Program-made: the position numbers and the translations under genes
Assembly (NCBI GenBank): GCA_963777625.1
Contig: CAVZRO010000035.1
Location: forward strand, 1 to 64,000
Reading direction: 5' to 3'
DNA from: DATDIC01 sp963777625
GTDB lineage: Bacteria > Pseudomonadota > Alphaproteobacteria > Acetobacterales > Acetobacteraceae
Length of the DNA stretch: 64,000 nucleotides
Shown: piece by piece, positions 9,842 to 17,273 of the stretch
Position numbering within the stretch: the first letter of the stretch is position 1
How the letters are laid out: the number at the start of each line of letters is the position of its first letter
Notes under the pieces: generated by a model
The model's input: the letters and a program-made list of their open reading frames with translations, nothing else
What the model was told of the DNA's origin: nothing
Database searches by the model: none

Positions 9842-11902
9842 TCAGCTCACCGGCATCAGGTAATTGGTCAGCTCGGCGGCGAACTCGGCATCGCGCGGGC
9901 GCTTGCGGATGCCGGTGCGGGTCGAGAAATGATCGACGCCAATGCTCAACGCCTCGTTCACGTCCTCCGGCGTCGCCGCGGTGCGCAGCATATTGTCCAT
10001 CTGGCGCAGCACGGCGGCGCTGGATGTCTTGGCCTTTTCCTTCACCAGCTTCGGATAGACCGCCTCGCGCAGCACGAACTGGGCGCGGGACTTGGAATCC
10101 AGCGCATTCGCCACCGCGACGCCGGCCTTCAGCACATCCAGCCCCTGATTGCCGGACGCTTTCGCCAGCGTCATCAGCGGATCGAGCTTGCCGCTGCGGT
10201 TCAGCTCCCGCGCGACGAAGCCCAGCCGATCGACATCGCCGCCGGCAAGCTGGTTCAGCGCGTCCAGCGCGGTGCGCACCTTGCCGCCTTGCAAATCGCC
10301 GGCCTTGGCGCCCTGGGCGGTGGCTTCCAGCGTCTTGACCGCGTCCGAAACAGCGTCGCGAAACTCCAGCTCTTCCTTGGCGCCGGGGAAATCGTCCTGC
10401 GCCATGGCCGCCAGATCCTCGCGGCTGACGCAGTTCAGCATCTGCGTCACGGAATCGAACTTGGTCGTCTTCGGCTCGTTGCGTTTGTCCAGATAGGCCT
10501 GCGTCGCTTTCTCGGTCACGTCCTGCAGCGCGAGCTTGTCCTCCACCTTCATGTTCATGTTCAGCGTGCCGCTGGTGAAGCTGGAGAAATCCTTCTCCTT
10601 GCCTTTCTTGCCGTTCTTGCCTGGCACGGTGAATTTCAGCGGCACCTTGACCACCTCTTCCGGCCGGTCCGCGAGGCCGCGCTTCTTGGCGTATTCCGCG
10701 GCCGAGTTGGGGGCCTTGGAAAACCGGTCGTTCATCGCTTTGAACTCCGGCGTGGCGTCGCCTTGCAGCACCTCGTCGTCATCGCCTTCGAACACGAACG
10801 CCATCTTGCCGCCGTCGGGCATCGGGTCCAGCGAGCGTTTCGCCCCCACCAGGTCGGTGGTCGGCGCGTTGTTCATCACCCCGCCATCCTCGAAGCGCGC
10901 CGTCACACCCGACGACAGCCGGATATTCACCGGCTGGAACACCGGCGGCAGCGCGGCCGACGCATGCACCGCGGTGGCGATGTCCAGGTCCGGTTCGGTG
11001 TCCGCGTTGAAGATTGCCAGTTGCGGCTTGCCGGTCTTTTCCATCTTGCCGGGCGTGCCGCTGTCGTCGGCCATGAAGGTACCGGCGACGTTGAGTTCCT
11101 TGATGTCGGGGATCACCTTCGACAGCGTCCGCAGCTCGCCGAATGTCACGCCGCCGCCGCGCGCGATCTTGCCGTCGATCTGTTGCAAGGTCGCCAGCAC
11201 CTGCGGGTCGGGCGTGCCGGTGCTCAGGTATTTCTTGATCTGCTTCTGCACCGATTGGCCGATGGTCTGGCGCATCAGGTTTTCCAGGCCATCGCCGCTC
11301 AGCCGGTCCCCGGCAATGCCCTTCAGCACCAGCCCCACGGTGCCGCGCCCCTGCGAGATGACCTCCCCGGTGTGGGGATCGTTGCTGATCGTCTTGAAAT
11401 CCTCGGCGGTGATGCCGGCCGCCACCAGGGCCGCGGTCATCGAGCCGACGGAGGCGCCGTTGAGCACCTTTGCCTCCTTGAGCGCACCCAATTCCTGCAA
11501 CGCCTTCACTGCACCCGGCAGTGCGGACCCCTTCCCGCCGCCACCGGAGAAGGTGATTTCCTGCATCGGCGGCGGCGGGTAGGTCATTGCCACGCGTCCG
11601 TCGGTGCCGATGCTGATGTCGAGTTCGCGCCCGCCAGCGCCTTTGACCTTGGTCTTCGGCCCGGTCGGAACGCCGGACTGCACGGAGCCAACCTTGCCCC
11701 GCGAGCCCAGCTTGATGCCCGGCCTCGACTGCATGACCTGGCGGGCGGATTTATCGAGGCCGGCGTCTTTTCCGCTGACCGCGAAACGCACCTGCTTGCC
11801 GGTGCCGTTGGTGCCTTTTGGCGTGCCGGAAATCGGCGGGGCGGTGTAACCGAGGACCCGCTCCACCCACTCGCGTTGCGTCTGCGTGCTGGTATGACTC
11901 AT
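9842..11902 (-). CDS. ExoU-like patatin phospholipase, candidate secreted effector
   Basis: A 686-aa protein with a patatin-like phospholipase A2 domain at about residues 113-350: oxyanion loop GGGGKG (120-125), nucleophile elbow GASVG with Ser151, and catalytic aspartate D339 in EDGGVMNN. ExoU of P. aeruginosa is 687 aa with S142 and D344, so spacing and length nearly coincide. Residues 1-110 are polar and glycine/lysine-rich with no signal peptide. They include REWVERVLGYTAPP, matched by a protein at 51 kb. The C-terminal half is helical, where ExoU binds membrane and its cofactor. ATG 11902 is preferred; ATG 11929 is in frame. Expected action: lipid hydrolysis in a target cell after delivery. 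No secretion apparatus is in the window. Confidence 0.85.
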   Translation of the reverse strand: MSHTSTQTQREWVERVLGYTAPPISGTPKGTNGTGKQVRFAVSGKDAGLDKSARQVMQSRPGIKLGSRGKVGSVQSGVPTGPKTKVKGAGGRELDISIGTDGRVAMTYPPPPMQEITFSGGGGKGSALPGAVKALQELGALKEAKVLNGASVGSMTAALVAAGITAEDFKTISNDPHTGEVISQGRGTVGLVLKGIAGDRLSGDGLENLMRQTIGQSVQKQIKKYLSTGTPDPQVLATLQQIDGKIARGGGVTFGELRTLSKVIPDIKELNVAGTFMADDSGTPGKMEKTGKPQLAIFNADTEPDLDIATAVHASAALPPVFQPVNIRLSSGVTARFEDGGVMNNAPTTDLVGAKRSLDPMPDGGKMAFVFEGDDDEVLQGDATPEFKAMNDRFSKAPNSAAEYAKKRGLADRPEEVVKVPLKFTVPGKNGKKGKEKDFSSFTSGTLNMNMKVEDKLALQDVTEKATQAYLDKRNEPKTTKFDSVTQMLNCVSREDLAAMAQDDFPGAKEELEFRDAVSDAVKTLEATAQGAKAGDLQGGKVRTALDALNQLAGGDVDRLGFVARELNRSGKLDPLMTLAKASGNQGLDVLKAGVAVANALDSKSRAQFVLREAVYPKLVKEKAKTSSAAVLRQMDNMLRTAATPEDVNEALSIGVDHFSTRTGIRKRPRDAEFAAELTNYLMPVS

Positions 11903-11943
11903 GTCATTTTGTCCCGACAACCTGGCCATTCACGCCAGAGCAT

Positions 11944-11966
11944 GATCGCTTCGCGCGGAAGCGATC
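11944..11966. promoter_or_regulatory. perfect 9-bp inverted repeat upstream of the patatin gene
   Basis: Arms GATCGCTTC and GAAGCGATC around a 5-base loop GCGCG, 42-64 bases upstream of the patatin start. It could be an operator or a 5'-leader hairpin. Similar GCATGATC-type palindromes occur as dispersed repeats in alphaproteobacteria, so it may equally be a repeat. Confidence 0.35.
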
Positions 11967-12058
11967 GCGTTTCCCCTATTGCCGGAAATATCCTTAACTA
12001 ACAATGACAAGTTTGGCGCGATTCATACGGAACCGCGCGGATGAAGACGCTCGGATCC

Positions 12059-12076
12059 GTCATGCCTGCGAAAACG
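12059..12076. repeat. left piece of a composite palindromic repeat split by insertion sequences
   Basis: CGTCATGCCTGCGAAAACG-like sequence, the left arm of a family-A palindrome. Its right arm resumes at 13576 after the IS4 element. The last ten bases before the IS (TGCGAAAACG) and the first ten after it (CGCGAAGGCG) match at seven positions, compatible with a diverged 10-bp target duplication. Confidence 0.6.
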
Positions 12077-13575
12077 CTAGGGCAAGCGCACAAGTAATAT
12101 CTACTTTGTAACGTGCGGGTGATGGATTTGTTGTTGCGCGACGCGGAGCGGTTACAATTCGCTGTGTTCGACCTGAATAAGCACGGGGTCGACGATGACA
12201 TGGTCTCTGGGGACCTTCGGGGATGTTCGTCTCGATAAAAGGGGGCGAACTGCTCGAACGAGTGGTGATGCGCAAGACGCTCTGCCTGCGTCGGCTGGGT
12301 GAGCGTCGGGGCACGCAACTGGGGGCCGGCCGGTTTCTCGCCAACCCGAAGGTGACGGCGGAGCAGATCGTTGCCAGTTGGCCGCAGCGCACCGCGGCGG
12401 CCTGCGCCGGGCGTCATGTGCTGGCGATCGAGGATGCCAGCCATATCCGGTTTCCGACCACGGCGGCGCGGCGTCGCGGCCTCGGTCCGGTGAAACAGGG
12501 CAACGTCCACGGGCTGATGGTGCACGCGGTGCTGGCGGTCGATGCCGACAGTCATGCCTGTCTTGGCCTGGTCGGCGGCACGGTGTGGAACCGTCCCGGC
12601 GTCAATCCGGTCTCCAACAAGCAGCGGGCGCTGGACGACCGCGAATCGCTGCACTGGCTGGACGGCGCGCGCCAGGCCGGCGTGGTGTTGGCACAGGCGG
12701 CGATGGTAACCGTCGTCGCCGACCGCGAGGCGGACATGTATGCGCTGTGGGCGCGAGGGGCGGCCGACAACCGCCATTTGCTGATCCGCGCGACCCGCGA
12801 CCGCGCGCTGGCCGATGGCGGCCGGCTGTATGCCGCCGCCGCCGCGTTCGCACCCGCCGGCGCGCGGCGCTTCGCCCTGCCGGCGCGCGATCCCGGCAAG
12901 CCCAGGCGCGACGTCGTCGTCGAACTGCGTTACGGGGAGGTCGAAATCCGCCGTCCGGAGCAGGAGCGCGACCGCACGCTGCCGGCAAGCGTCCGGCTGC
13001 GCTTGATCGAAGTCGTCGAGCCGGACCCGGGCGCCGCGGCGAAGCGGGGCGACGAGCCGATCCATTGGCGGCTGCTTACCACCCACACGATCGATGATGC
13101 CGAGCAGGCGTGGCGCATCGTCGACTGGTATCGCGCCCGCTGGGTCATCGAGCAATTGTTCCGGGTGATGAAATCGCAGGGTCTGCGGCTGGAGGACAGC
13201 CAACTCGCCACCGCCGAGGGACTGCGCAAGCTCACCGCCATCGCGGTCAAGGCGGCCTGCATCGACATCCAACTCACCCAGGAGCGCGACGGCCGCCACA
13301 AGCTGCCCGCCGGCACGGTGTTCAGCGCGCCGGAGATCGAGACCATCGAGGCGTTGGTGCCGAGCCTGGAGGGCAACACCGAGAAGCAGAAGAATCCCCA
13401 TCGCCCGGGCACGCTGGCCCGGGCAAGCTGGGTTATCGCCCGCCTCGGATGCTGGAACTGCTACGGCAAACCGCCCGGACCGATCACCATGCGGCGCGGA
13501 TTGGAGCGGTTCTATCAGATCCATCAGGGGCGGCTGATCGGATCGAGGCAGAAATAAGATGTGCGAATCCCCTAG
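12077..13575 (+). mobile_element. IS4-family insertion sequence, copy 1
   Basis: The limits come from comparing this copy with the second one at 54286-55785: similarity starts at CTAGGGCAAGCGCAC and stops at CCCCTAG. The ends form an imperfect inverted repeat (CTAGGG…CGCACA on both sides). Length is 1499 bp against 1500 bp for copy 2, with about ten base differences. It sits inside a REP-type palindrome, one arm on each side. Confidence 0.9.
12223..13557 (+). CDS. IS4-family transposase (copy 1), N-terminus in another frame
   Basis: DDE transposase of the IS4/Tn5 group, 444 aa from ATG 12223. It keeps the DNA-binding domain piece LLERVVMRKTLCLRRL, first aspartate in AIEDASH, second aspartate in VVADREADMY, and the IS4 signature Y-R-W-IE with the catalytic glutamate followed by K (WYRARWVIEQLFRVMK). 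The conserved beginning of the DNA-binding domain (TWSLGTFGDVRLDKRG) is encoded from ATG 12195 in a different frame, and a +1 shift at AAAAGGGGG joins it to the rest. Copy 2 has exactly the same arrangement. Either a shortened protein is made from 12223 or the two frames are joined by slippage. Confidence 0.88.
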   Translation: MFVSIKGGELLERVVMRKTLCLRRLGERRGTQLGAGRFLANPKVTAEQIVASWPQRTAAACAGRHVLAIEDASHIRFPTTAARRRGLGPVKQGNVHGLMVHAVLAVDADSHACLGLVGGTVWNRPGVNPVSNKQRALDDRESLHWLDGARQAGVVLAQAAMVTVVADREADMYALWARGAADNRHLLIRATRDRALADGGRLYAAAAAFAPAGARRFALPARDPGKPRRDVVVELRYGEVEIRRPEQERDRTLPASVRLRLIEVVEPDPGAAAKRGDEPIHWRLLTTHTIDDAEQAWRIVDWYRARWVIEQLFRVMKSQGLRLEDSQLATAEGLRKLTAIAVKAACIDIQLTQERDGRHKLPAGTVFSAPEIETIEALVPSLEGNTEKQKNPHRPGTLARASWVIARLGCWNCYGKPPGPITMRRGLERFYQIHQGRLIGSRQK

Positions 13576-13640
13576 CGCGAAGGCGGGCATCCACGCGAGA
13601 GCCCGCGAAATTCCGAGAGTTCGACTGGATTCCCGCTTTC
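13576..13640. repeat. central part of the composite repeat between two insertion sequences
   Basis: This 65-bp stretch holds the right arm of the first palindrome (CGCGAAGGCGGGCATCC), a spacer with CACGCGAGAGCCCGCGAAA, and the left arm of the second palindrome (GGATTCCCGCTTTC). The same order, inverted, is intact at 29153-29236, which shows what the undisturbed unit looks like. Confidence 0.8.
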
Positions 13641-15160
13641 GAGCCTGTGAAAGAATTGGCATTCCCTGGCGAAATCGGATTCGCTGGCGTCGATGAGTGA
13701 CTCGGGGACATCGATGGCAGTGCGTTACCTGCGGCCGGAGCGAAACCAGCCGAGCTGGGAGTTTGTCGATCTGGAAGGCCTGCTGGCGGCCGACCACAAA
13801 GCGCGCGTCGTCTGGGCCTATGTGGCGGGGCTGGAGCTGACGGAGTTGTTTCAGCGGATCAAGACGGTGGACGGCGGCCCCGGCCGTCCGCCGCCGGACC
13901 CTCGGGTGCTGCTGGCGTTGTGGCTGTATGCCACGCTGGAAGGCGTCGGCTCGGCGCGGCAGCTCGATCGGCTGTGCCAGAGCGATCTCGCCTATCGCTG
14001 GCTGTGCGGTGGCGTGCCGGTGAACTATCACGGGCTGAGCGATTTCCGGGTCGAGCACGCCGCGGTGCTCGACCGGCTGCTGCGCGAGAGCGTCACCGCG
14101 TTGATCACCGAGGGTGTGGTCACGCTGGACGAGATCGCGATTGATGGCACTAAAGTTAAAGCCAGCGCCGGCCGCGGCTCGTTCCGCCGGTCGGCCCGGC
14201 TGGCGACGATCGAAGCTGCCGCGCGCGAGTTGGTGGAGACGCTGAAGGCGGAGGTTGCGACCGATCCGGCGGCGAGCGAGACACGCCGGCAGGCGGCGCG
14301 GCGGCGTGCCGCTGAAGACGTTGCGGCGCGCGCCGCGGCAGCACGTCGGGCGCTGGACAAGTTGCGTGCGGAACGGGCCGCGAGCGCCAAGACCCACAAG
14401 CAGGCGGAAACCAAGAAGAACGAGCCGCGGGCCAGCCGCACCGATCCCGACGCGCGGCTGATGCGCTTCGCCGACGGTGCCGTGCGCGCCGGCTACAACG
14501 TGCAGCTGGCGGTGCTGCCGCAGAGCGGCATCATTGTCACCACCGCAGTAACCGACCGTCGCAACGACGCCGGCCTGGCGGGCCCGATGACCGAGCAGGT
14601 CAGGACCAATTTCGGCATCACGCCACAGCGGGTTCTTGCCGACACCCATTATGCGACGCAGGAGGACATCGTCGGGCTGAACGCAGCCGGGATCGAGGTC
14701 TACGCACCGGCCGCGCCCGACAAGGCGACGGCCACTCCGGCGAGTCAGCGCAAGCGCGCGCAACGACGGGACGCCGAGCCAGAGGCGATCAAGACATGGC
14801 GCGCGCGGATGGCCGGGGAGGCCGGCAAGCTGGTGTATAAGCGACGCGCGCGGATCGAGACGGTGAACGGCATCCTGAAAGGGCGTGGCCTGGGAGTGCT
14901 GCAGGTGCGCTCGATGGCCAAGGTCGCCTGCGTGGTTCTGCTGCAGGCACTGGCCCACAATCTCTGGCGCGGCCACTGTCTGCGCCAGGCGGCGGCGTAG
15001 AAGGGCATGGAGGCACGCCGGCCTCGTTGCTGCCGGCAATGACCGGGCGTCCGGGCCGGCGAGACGCGGCGTTGCCTATGCACTGAGGTGCCGGGCCGGG
15101 AGGCGCCGGGACGATGCGATGACCCAACCTGCGCTCCGCGCGGATTTCTTTCACAGGCTC
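13641..15160 (+). mobile_element. IS1182-family insertion sequence
   Basis: Perfect 15-bp terminal inverted repeats GAGCCTGTGAAAGAA (13641-13655) and TTCTTTCACAGGCTC (15146-15160). The flanks are TTTC on both sides, a 4-bp target duplication. Removing the element and one TTTC restores the palindrome CCCGCTTTCGCGGG, so the insertion is exactly in the loop of a family-A repeat. Length 1520 bp. Confidence 0.92.
13714..15000 (+). CDS. IS1182-family transposase
   Basis: Transposase of about 428 aa. The N-terminal half has the family pattern YLRPERNQPSW, DPRVLLALWLYATLEG, CQSDLAYRWLCGG and YHGLSDFRVEH. The first catalytic aspartate is in IAIDGTKVKA. A lysine/arginine/alanine-rich coiled segment follows, and then PDARLMRF, the second aspartate region VLADTHYATQED, and the C-terminal glutamate in RRARIETVNGILKGRG. 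ATG 13714 has GGGGA just upstream; ATG 13693 in the same frame is an alternative start. The gene is complete, so the element may be active. Confidence 0.9.
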   Translation: MAVRYLRPERNQPSWEFVDLEGLLAADHKARVVWAYVAGLELTELFQRIKTVDGGPGRPPPDPRVLLALWLYATLEGVGSARQLDRLCQSDLAYRWLCGGVPVNYHGLSDFRVEHAAVLDRLLRESVTALITEGVVTLDEIAIDGTKVKASAGRGSFRRSARLATIEAAARELVETLKAEVATDPAASETRRQAARRRAAEDVAARAAAARRALDKLRAERAASAKTHKQAETKKNEPRASRTDPDARLMRFADGAVRAGYNVQLAVLPQSGIIVTTAVTDRRNDAGLAGPMTEQVRTNFGITPQRVLADTHYATQEDIVGLNAAGIEVYAPAAPDKATATPASQRKRAQRRDAEPEAIKTWRARMAGEAGKLVYKRRARIETVNGILKGRGLGVLQVRSMAKVACVVLLQALAHNLWRGHCLRQAAA

Positions 15161-15178
15161 TTTCGCGGGAATGATGGG

Positions 15179-16525
15179 GTGGATGGCCCCCTCACGGCAT
15201 CGATGTGCCAAAGTTGGGGTATCGCAATTCCAACGAACAGGAGCCATCCATGAAGCAGGTTACCATCGTCGGTCTGGATCTGGCGAAGAAAGTCTTCCAA
15301 GTGCATGGAGTTGATGCCTGCGGGACAGTCCTGATCCGTCGCGCGCTGCGGCGGAGCAAGCTGCTGGAGTTGTTCGCCAAATTGCCGCCCTGCCTGATCG
15401 GCATGGAGGCGTGCGCGACGGCGCATCACTGGGCGAGAGAATTGGGCAAGCTGGGTCATGAGGCACGGCTGATCCCGCCGGCTTATGCGAAAGCCTATGT
15501 GCGGCGCAACAAGAACGACGCCGCCGATGCGGCGGCGATCTGCGAGGCGGTGAGCCGCCCGACGATGCGCTTCGTGACCGTGAAGACGGCCGCCCAGCAA
15601 GCCGCGTCAGGCGTTCACAAGGTGCGAGAAATGCTGCTGAAACAGCGCACTATGCTGATCAACCACCTGCGCGGCATGATGGCGGAATTCGGCATCGTGG
15701 TCGCCGAAGGACGCCGCCATGTCGGCGAGCTGGTGGCCATCCTCGCCGATCCGAGCGAGCAGCGCATACCGGCGCCCCTGCATAGCTGTCTGCTGGCCGT
15801 GGTGGAAAGCCTGCGCGGCTTCGAAGCCCGCATTGAAGCGATCGACAAGCAGTTGCTCGCCTGGGGCCGCGACAATGCGACCTGCCGACATCTGATCACC
15901 ATCCCCGGCTATGGACCGATCGTTGCAAGTGCAATGGCAGCGATGGTGGTCAATCCAGCAGCCATGCGCAGTGGCCGCGAGTTCGCCGCCTCGCTCGGGC
16001 TGGTGCCGCGTCAGGACGGTACTGGTGGCAAGGTGAAGCTCGGGCCGATCAGCAAGCGCGGCAATGGCTATCTGCGCCGGCTGCTGGTGAACGGCGCCAT
16101 GGCGGTGCTGCGCAGCAAGCGGGCGACCCAGGAGCCGTGGCTGGTCAAGCTGCTGGCGACCAAGCCGCGCCTGGTCGCGGCGGTGGCGCTGGCAAACAAA
16201 ATGGCGCGCATCGGTTGGACACTGATGATGCGCAATGAGGACTTCCGGACCGTGCCGGCGGCGGCCTGAACACAACCGCGCAGACGCGACCGGAAGGCTT
16301 GCGAGGGTGAAACAGCGTGATGGCATTGTCGGTCAACCGACAGATCGAGCGAGACCTGGCATCCGTCTTGGGACAACGCGATCCCGTGGGAATGATCAGA
16401 CCTCGATCCACGGTTCCCATCAGGGCCTGCGGTCAACCACCGCGCCAACAGGCCGGACACATGACCGCAAGTGGCCGCCAACGCAGATCACGCAACAAAA
16501 CCCTTGCCAGCCGGGGGCCATCCAC
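15179..16525 (+). mobile_element. IS110/IS1111-type insertion sequence
   Basis: A 13-bp inverted pair GTGGATGGCCCCC (15179-15191) and GGGGGCCATCCAC (16513-16525) brackets a DEDD transposase gene. Such subterminal repeats are typical of the IS1111 subgroup. On both sides the sequence is family-A repeat material (GCGGGAATGA to the left, ATGACGGGAG to the right), so the element went into the repeat array next to the IS1182 copy. The exact ends are uncertain because this group makes no clear target duplication. Confidence 0.8.
15250..16269 (+). CDS. IS110-family transposase
   Basis: A 339-aa transposase/recombinase. The N-terminal DEDD RuvC-like domain starts with VGLDLAKKVFQVHGVD and includes GMEACATAHHWAREL and RRNKNDAADAAAICEA. 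The C-terminal transposase_20 domain carries ITIPGYGPIVASAMAA and the serine-type region FAASLGLVPRQDGTGGK. ATG 15250 follows CAGGAG. The 5' and 3' untranslated parts (about 70 and 240 bp) would hold the guide-RNA/end sequences known for this family; the longer 3' part is the more likely site. The gene is intact. Confidence 0.92.
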   Translation: MKQVTIVGLDLAKKVFQVHGVDACGTVLIRRALRRSKLLELFAKLPPCLIGMEACATAHHWARELGKLGHEARLIPPAYAKAYVRRNKNDAADAAAICEAVSRPTMRFVTVKTAAQQAASGVHKVREMLLKQRTMLINHLRGMMAEFGIVVAEGRRHVGELVAILADPSEQRIPAPLHSCLLAVVESLRGFEARIEAIDKQLLAWGRDNATCRHLITIPGYGPIVASAMAAMVVNPAAMRSGREFAASLGLVPRQDGTGGKVKLGPISKRGNGYLRRLLVNGAMAVLRSKRATQEPWLVKLLATKPRLVAAVALANKMARIGWTLMMRNEDFRTVPAAA

Positions 16526-16750
16526 ACATGACGGGAGAGGGCGGGAATGACGGACGTGGGTCACCCTCAATGCGGTCTGGTATCATACCGGACCGCGATG
16601 AGAATGACTCATCCTGCCGGTGTTGCCCGGAGTAACGTGAAGCGAACGAGCGGCGCGGTGGGCGACAAAGTCGTGGATGGCCGGGACAAGCCGGACAAGC
16701 CCGGCCATGACGGAAAGGGTCAGCATCAATGCGGTCTGGTATCAGACCGA
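16526..16750. repeat. cluster of three repeat families after the IS110 element
   Basis: It begins with half-palindromes GCGGGAATGACGG (family A). Next comes TCACCCTCAATGCGGTCTGG with an imperfect hairpin at 16561-16598 (family C), then GTGGATGGCCGGGACAAGC with its inverted arm at 16673-16712 (family B), then a second family C copy at 16719-16750. That second copy runs over the stop codon of the thioesterase gene. I see no gene in the stretch. Confidence 0.8.
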
Positions 16751-17227
16751 GTCGACGGCGCGCGGGGACATGGTGATTCGCCGGCCGGCGCCCTTGGGCA
16801 CCCCAGCGGTGGCGTGAGCGGCGACCACCGCCGCCAGCGAATGTCGCAGGTCAGGTGGAAACGGCGCCACGCGACGCGTCCCCATGTCGATGTTGAGGCA
16901 CATCAGCTCGTGCGCCGCCACGCGTTCCGGCTCGCCGAGCCGGAACATCTCGTGGAACAGGTGCAGGCGTTTTGCATCGACGCCGAGCAGCCGGGTCGTC
17001 ACCTCCAGCCGCTCGTTTTCCATCACCTCGCGCTCATACAGCGTGTGGGTTTCCACCACGAAGGACGAGCAGCCCGTCAGGTCGCGGTACGCGGACCCGA
17101 TCCCCAGCGCCGCGAACGCCACGTCGGTCGCGTGGTCGAACACGACGATGTAGTAGGCTAGGTTCATGTGCCCGTTGGCGTCGACCCATTCCGGGCGGAC
17201 GCTCGCCTGATGTCGTGGCAAGTGCAT
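16742..17227 (-). CDS. thioesterase-family (hot-dog fold) protein
   Basis: 161-aa acyl-CoA thioesterase-like protein. The hot-dog active-site helix is clear: PEWVDANGHMNLAYYIVVFD, with the aspartate and GHMN typical of 4-hydroxybenzoyl-CoA and carnitine-related (betainyl-CoA) thioesterases. It also has SSFVVETHTLYEREV and a beta-rich C-terminus. Start ATG 17227 is chosen because upstream codons overlap the divergent promoter region. The substrate cannot be told; no carnitine genes are adjacent. The last codons and the stop lie inside a dispersed repeat, so the C-terminus may have been altered by it. It is divergent from the MFS gene with 46 bases between starts. Confidence 0.8.
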   Translation of the reverse strand: MHLPRHQASVRPEWVDANGHMNLAYYIVVFDHATDVAFAALGIGSAYRDLTGCSSFVVETHTLYEREVMENERLEVTTRLLGVDAKRLHLFHEMFRLGEPERVAAHELMCLNIDMGTRRVAPFPPDLRHSLAAVVAAHATAGVPKGAGRRITMSPRAVDSV

Positions 17228-17273
17228 GCGGCCGGAGCTTGTTGACCGCCGTGCCACAGGTCAAGTTGCCGGC

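Noticed and set aside
9452..12001. Very long open frame on the + strand opposite the patatin and chaperone genes
   Set aside because: It is antisense to two well-supported genes, is rich in His/Arg/Gln with no family motif, and is typical of shadow frames in GC-rich DNA.
11998..15039. Open frame of about 1000 codons on the - strand across two insertion sequences
   Set aside because: It runs antisense through both transposase genes and a repeat; composition is that of a mirror frame.
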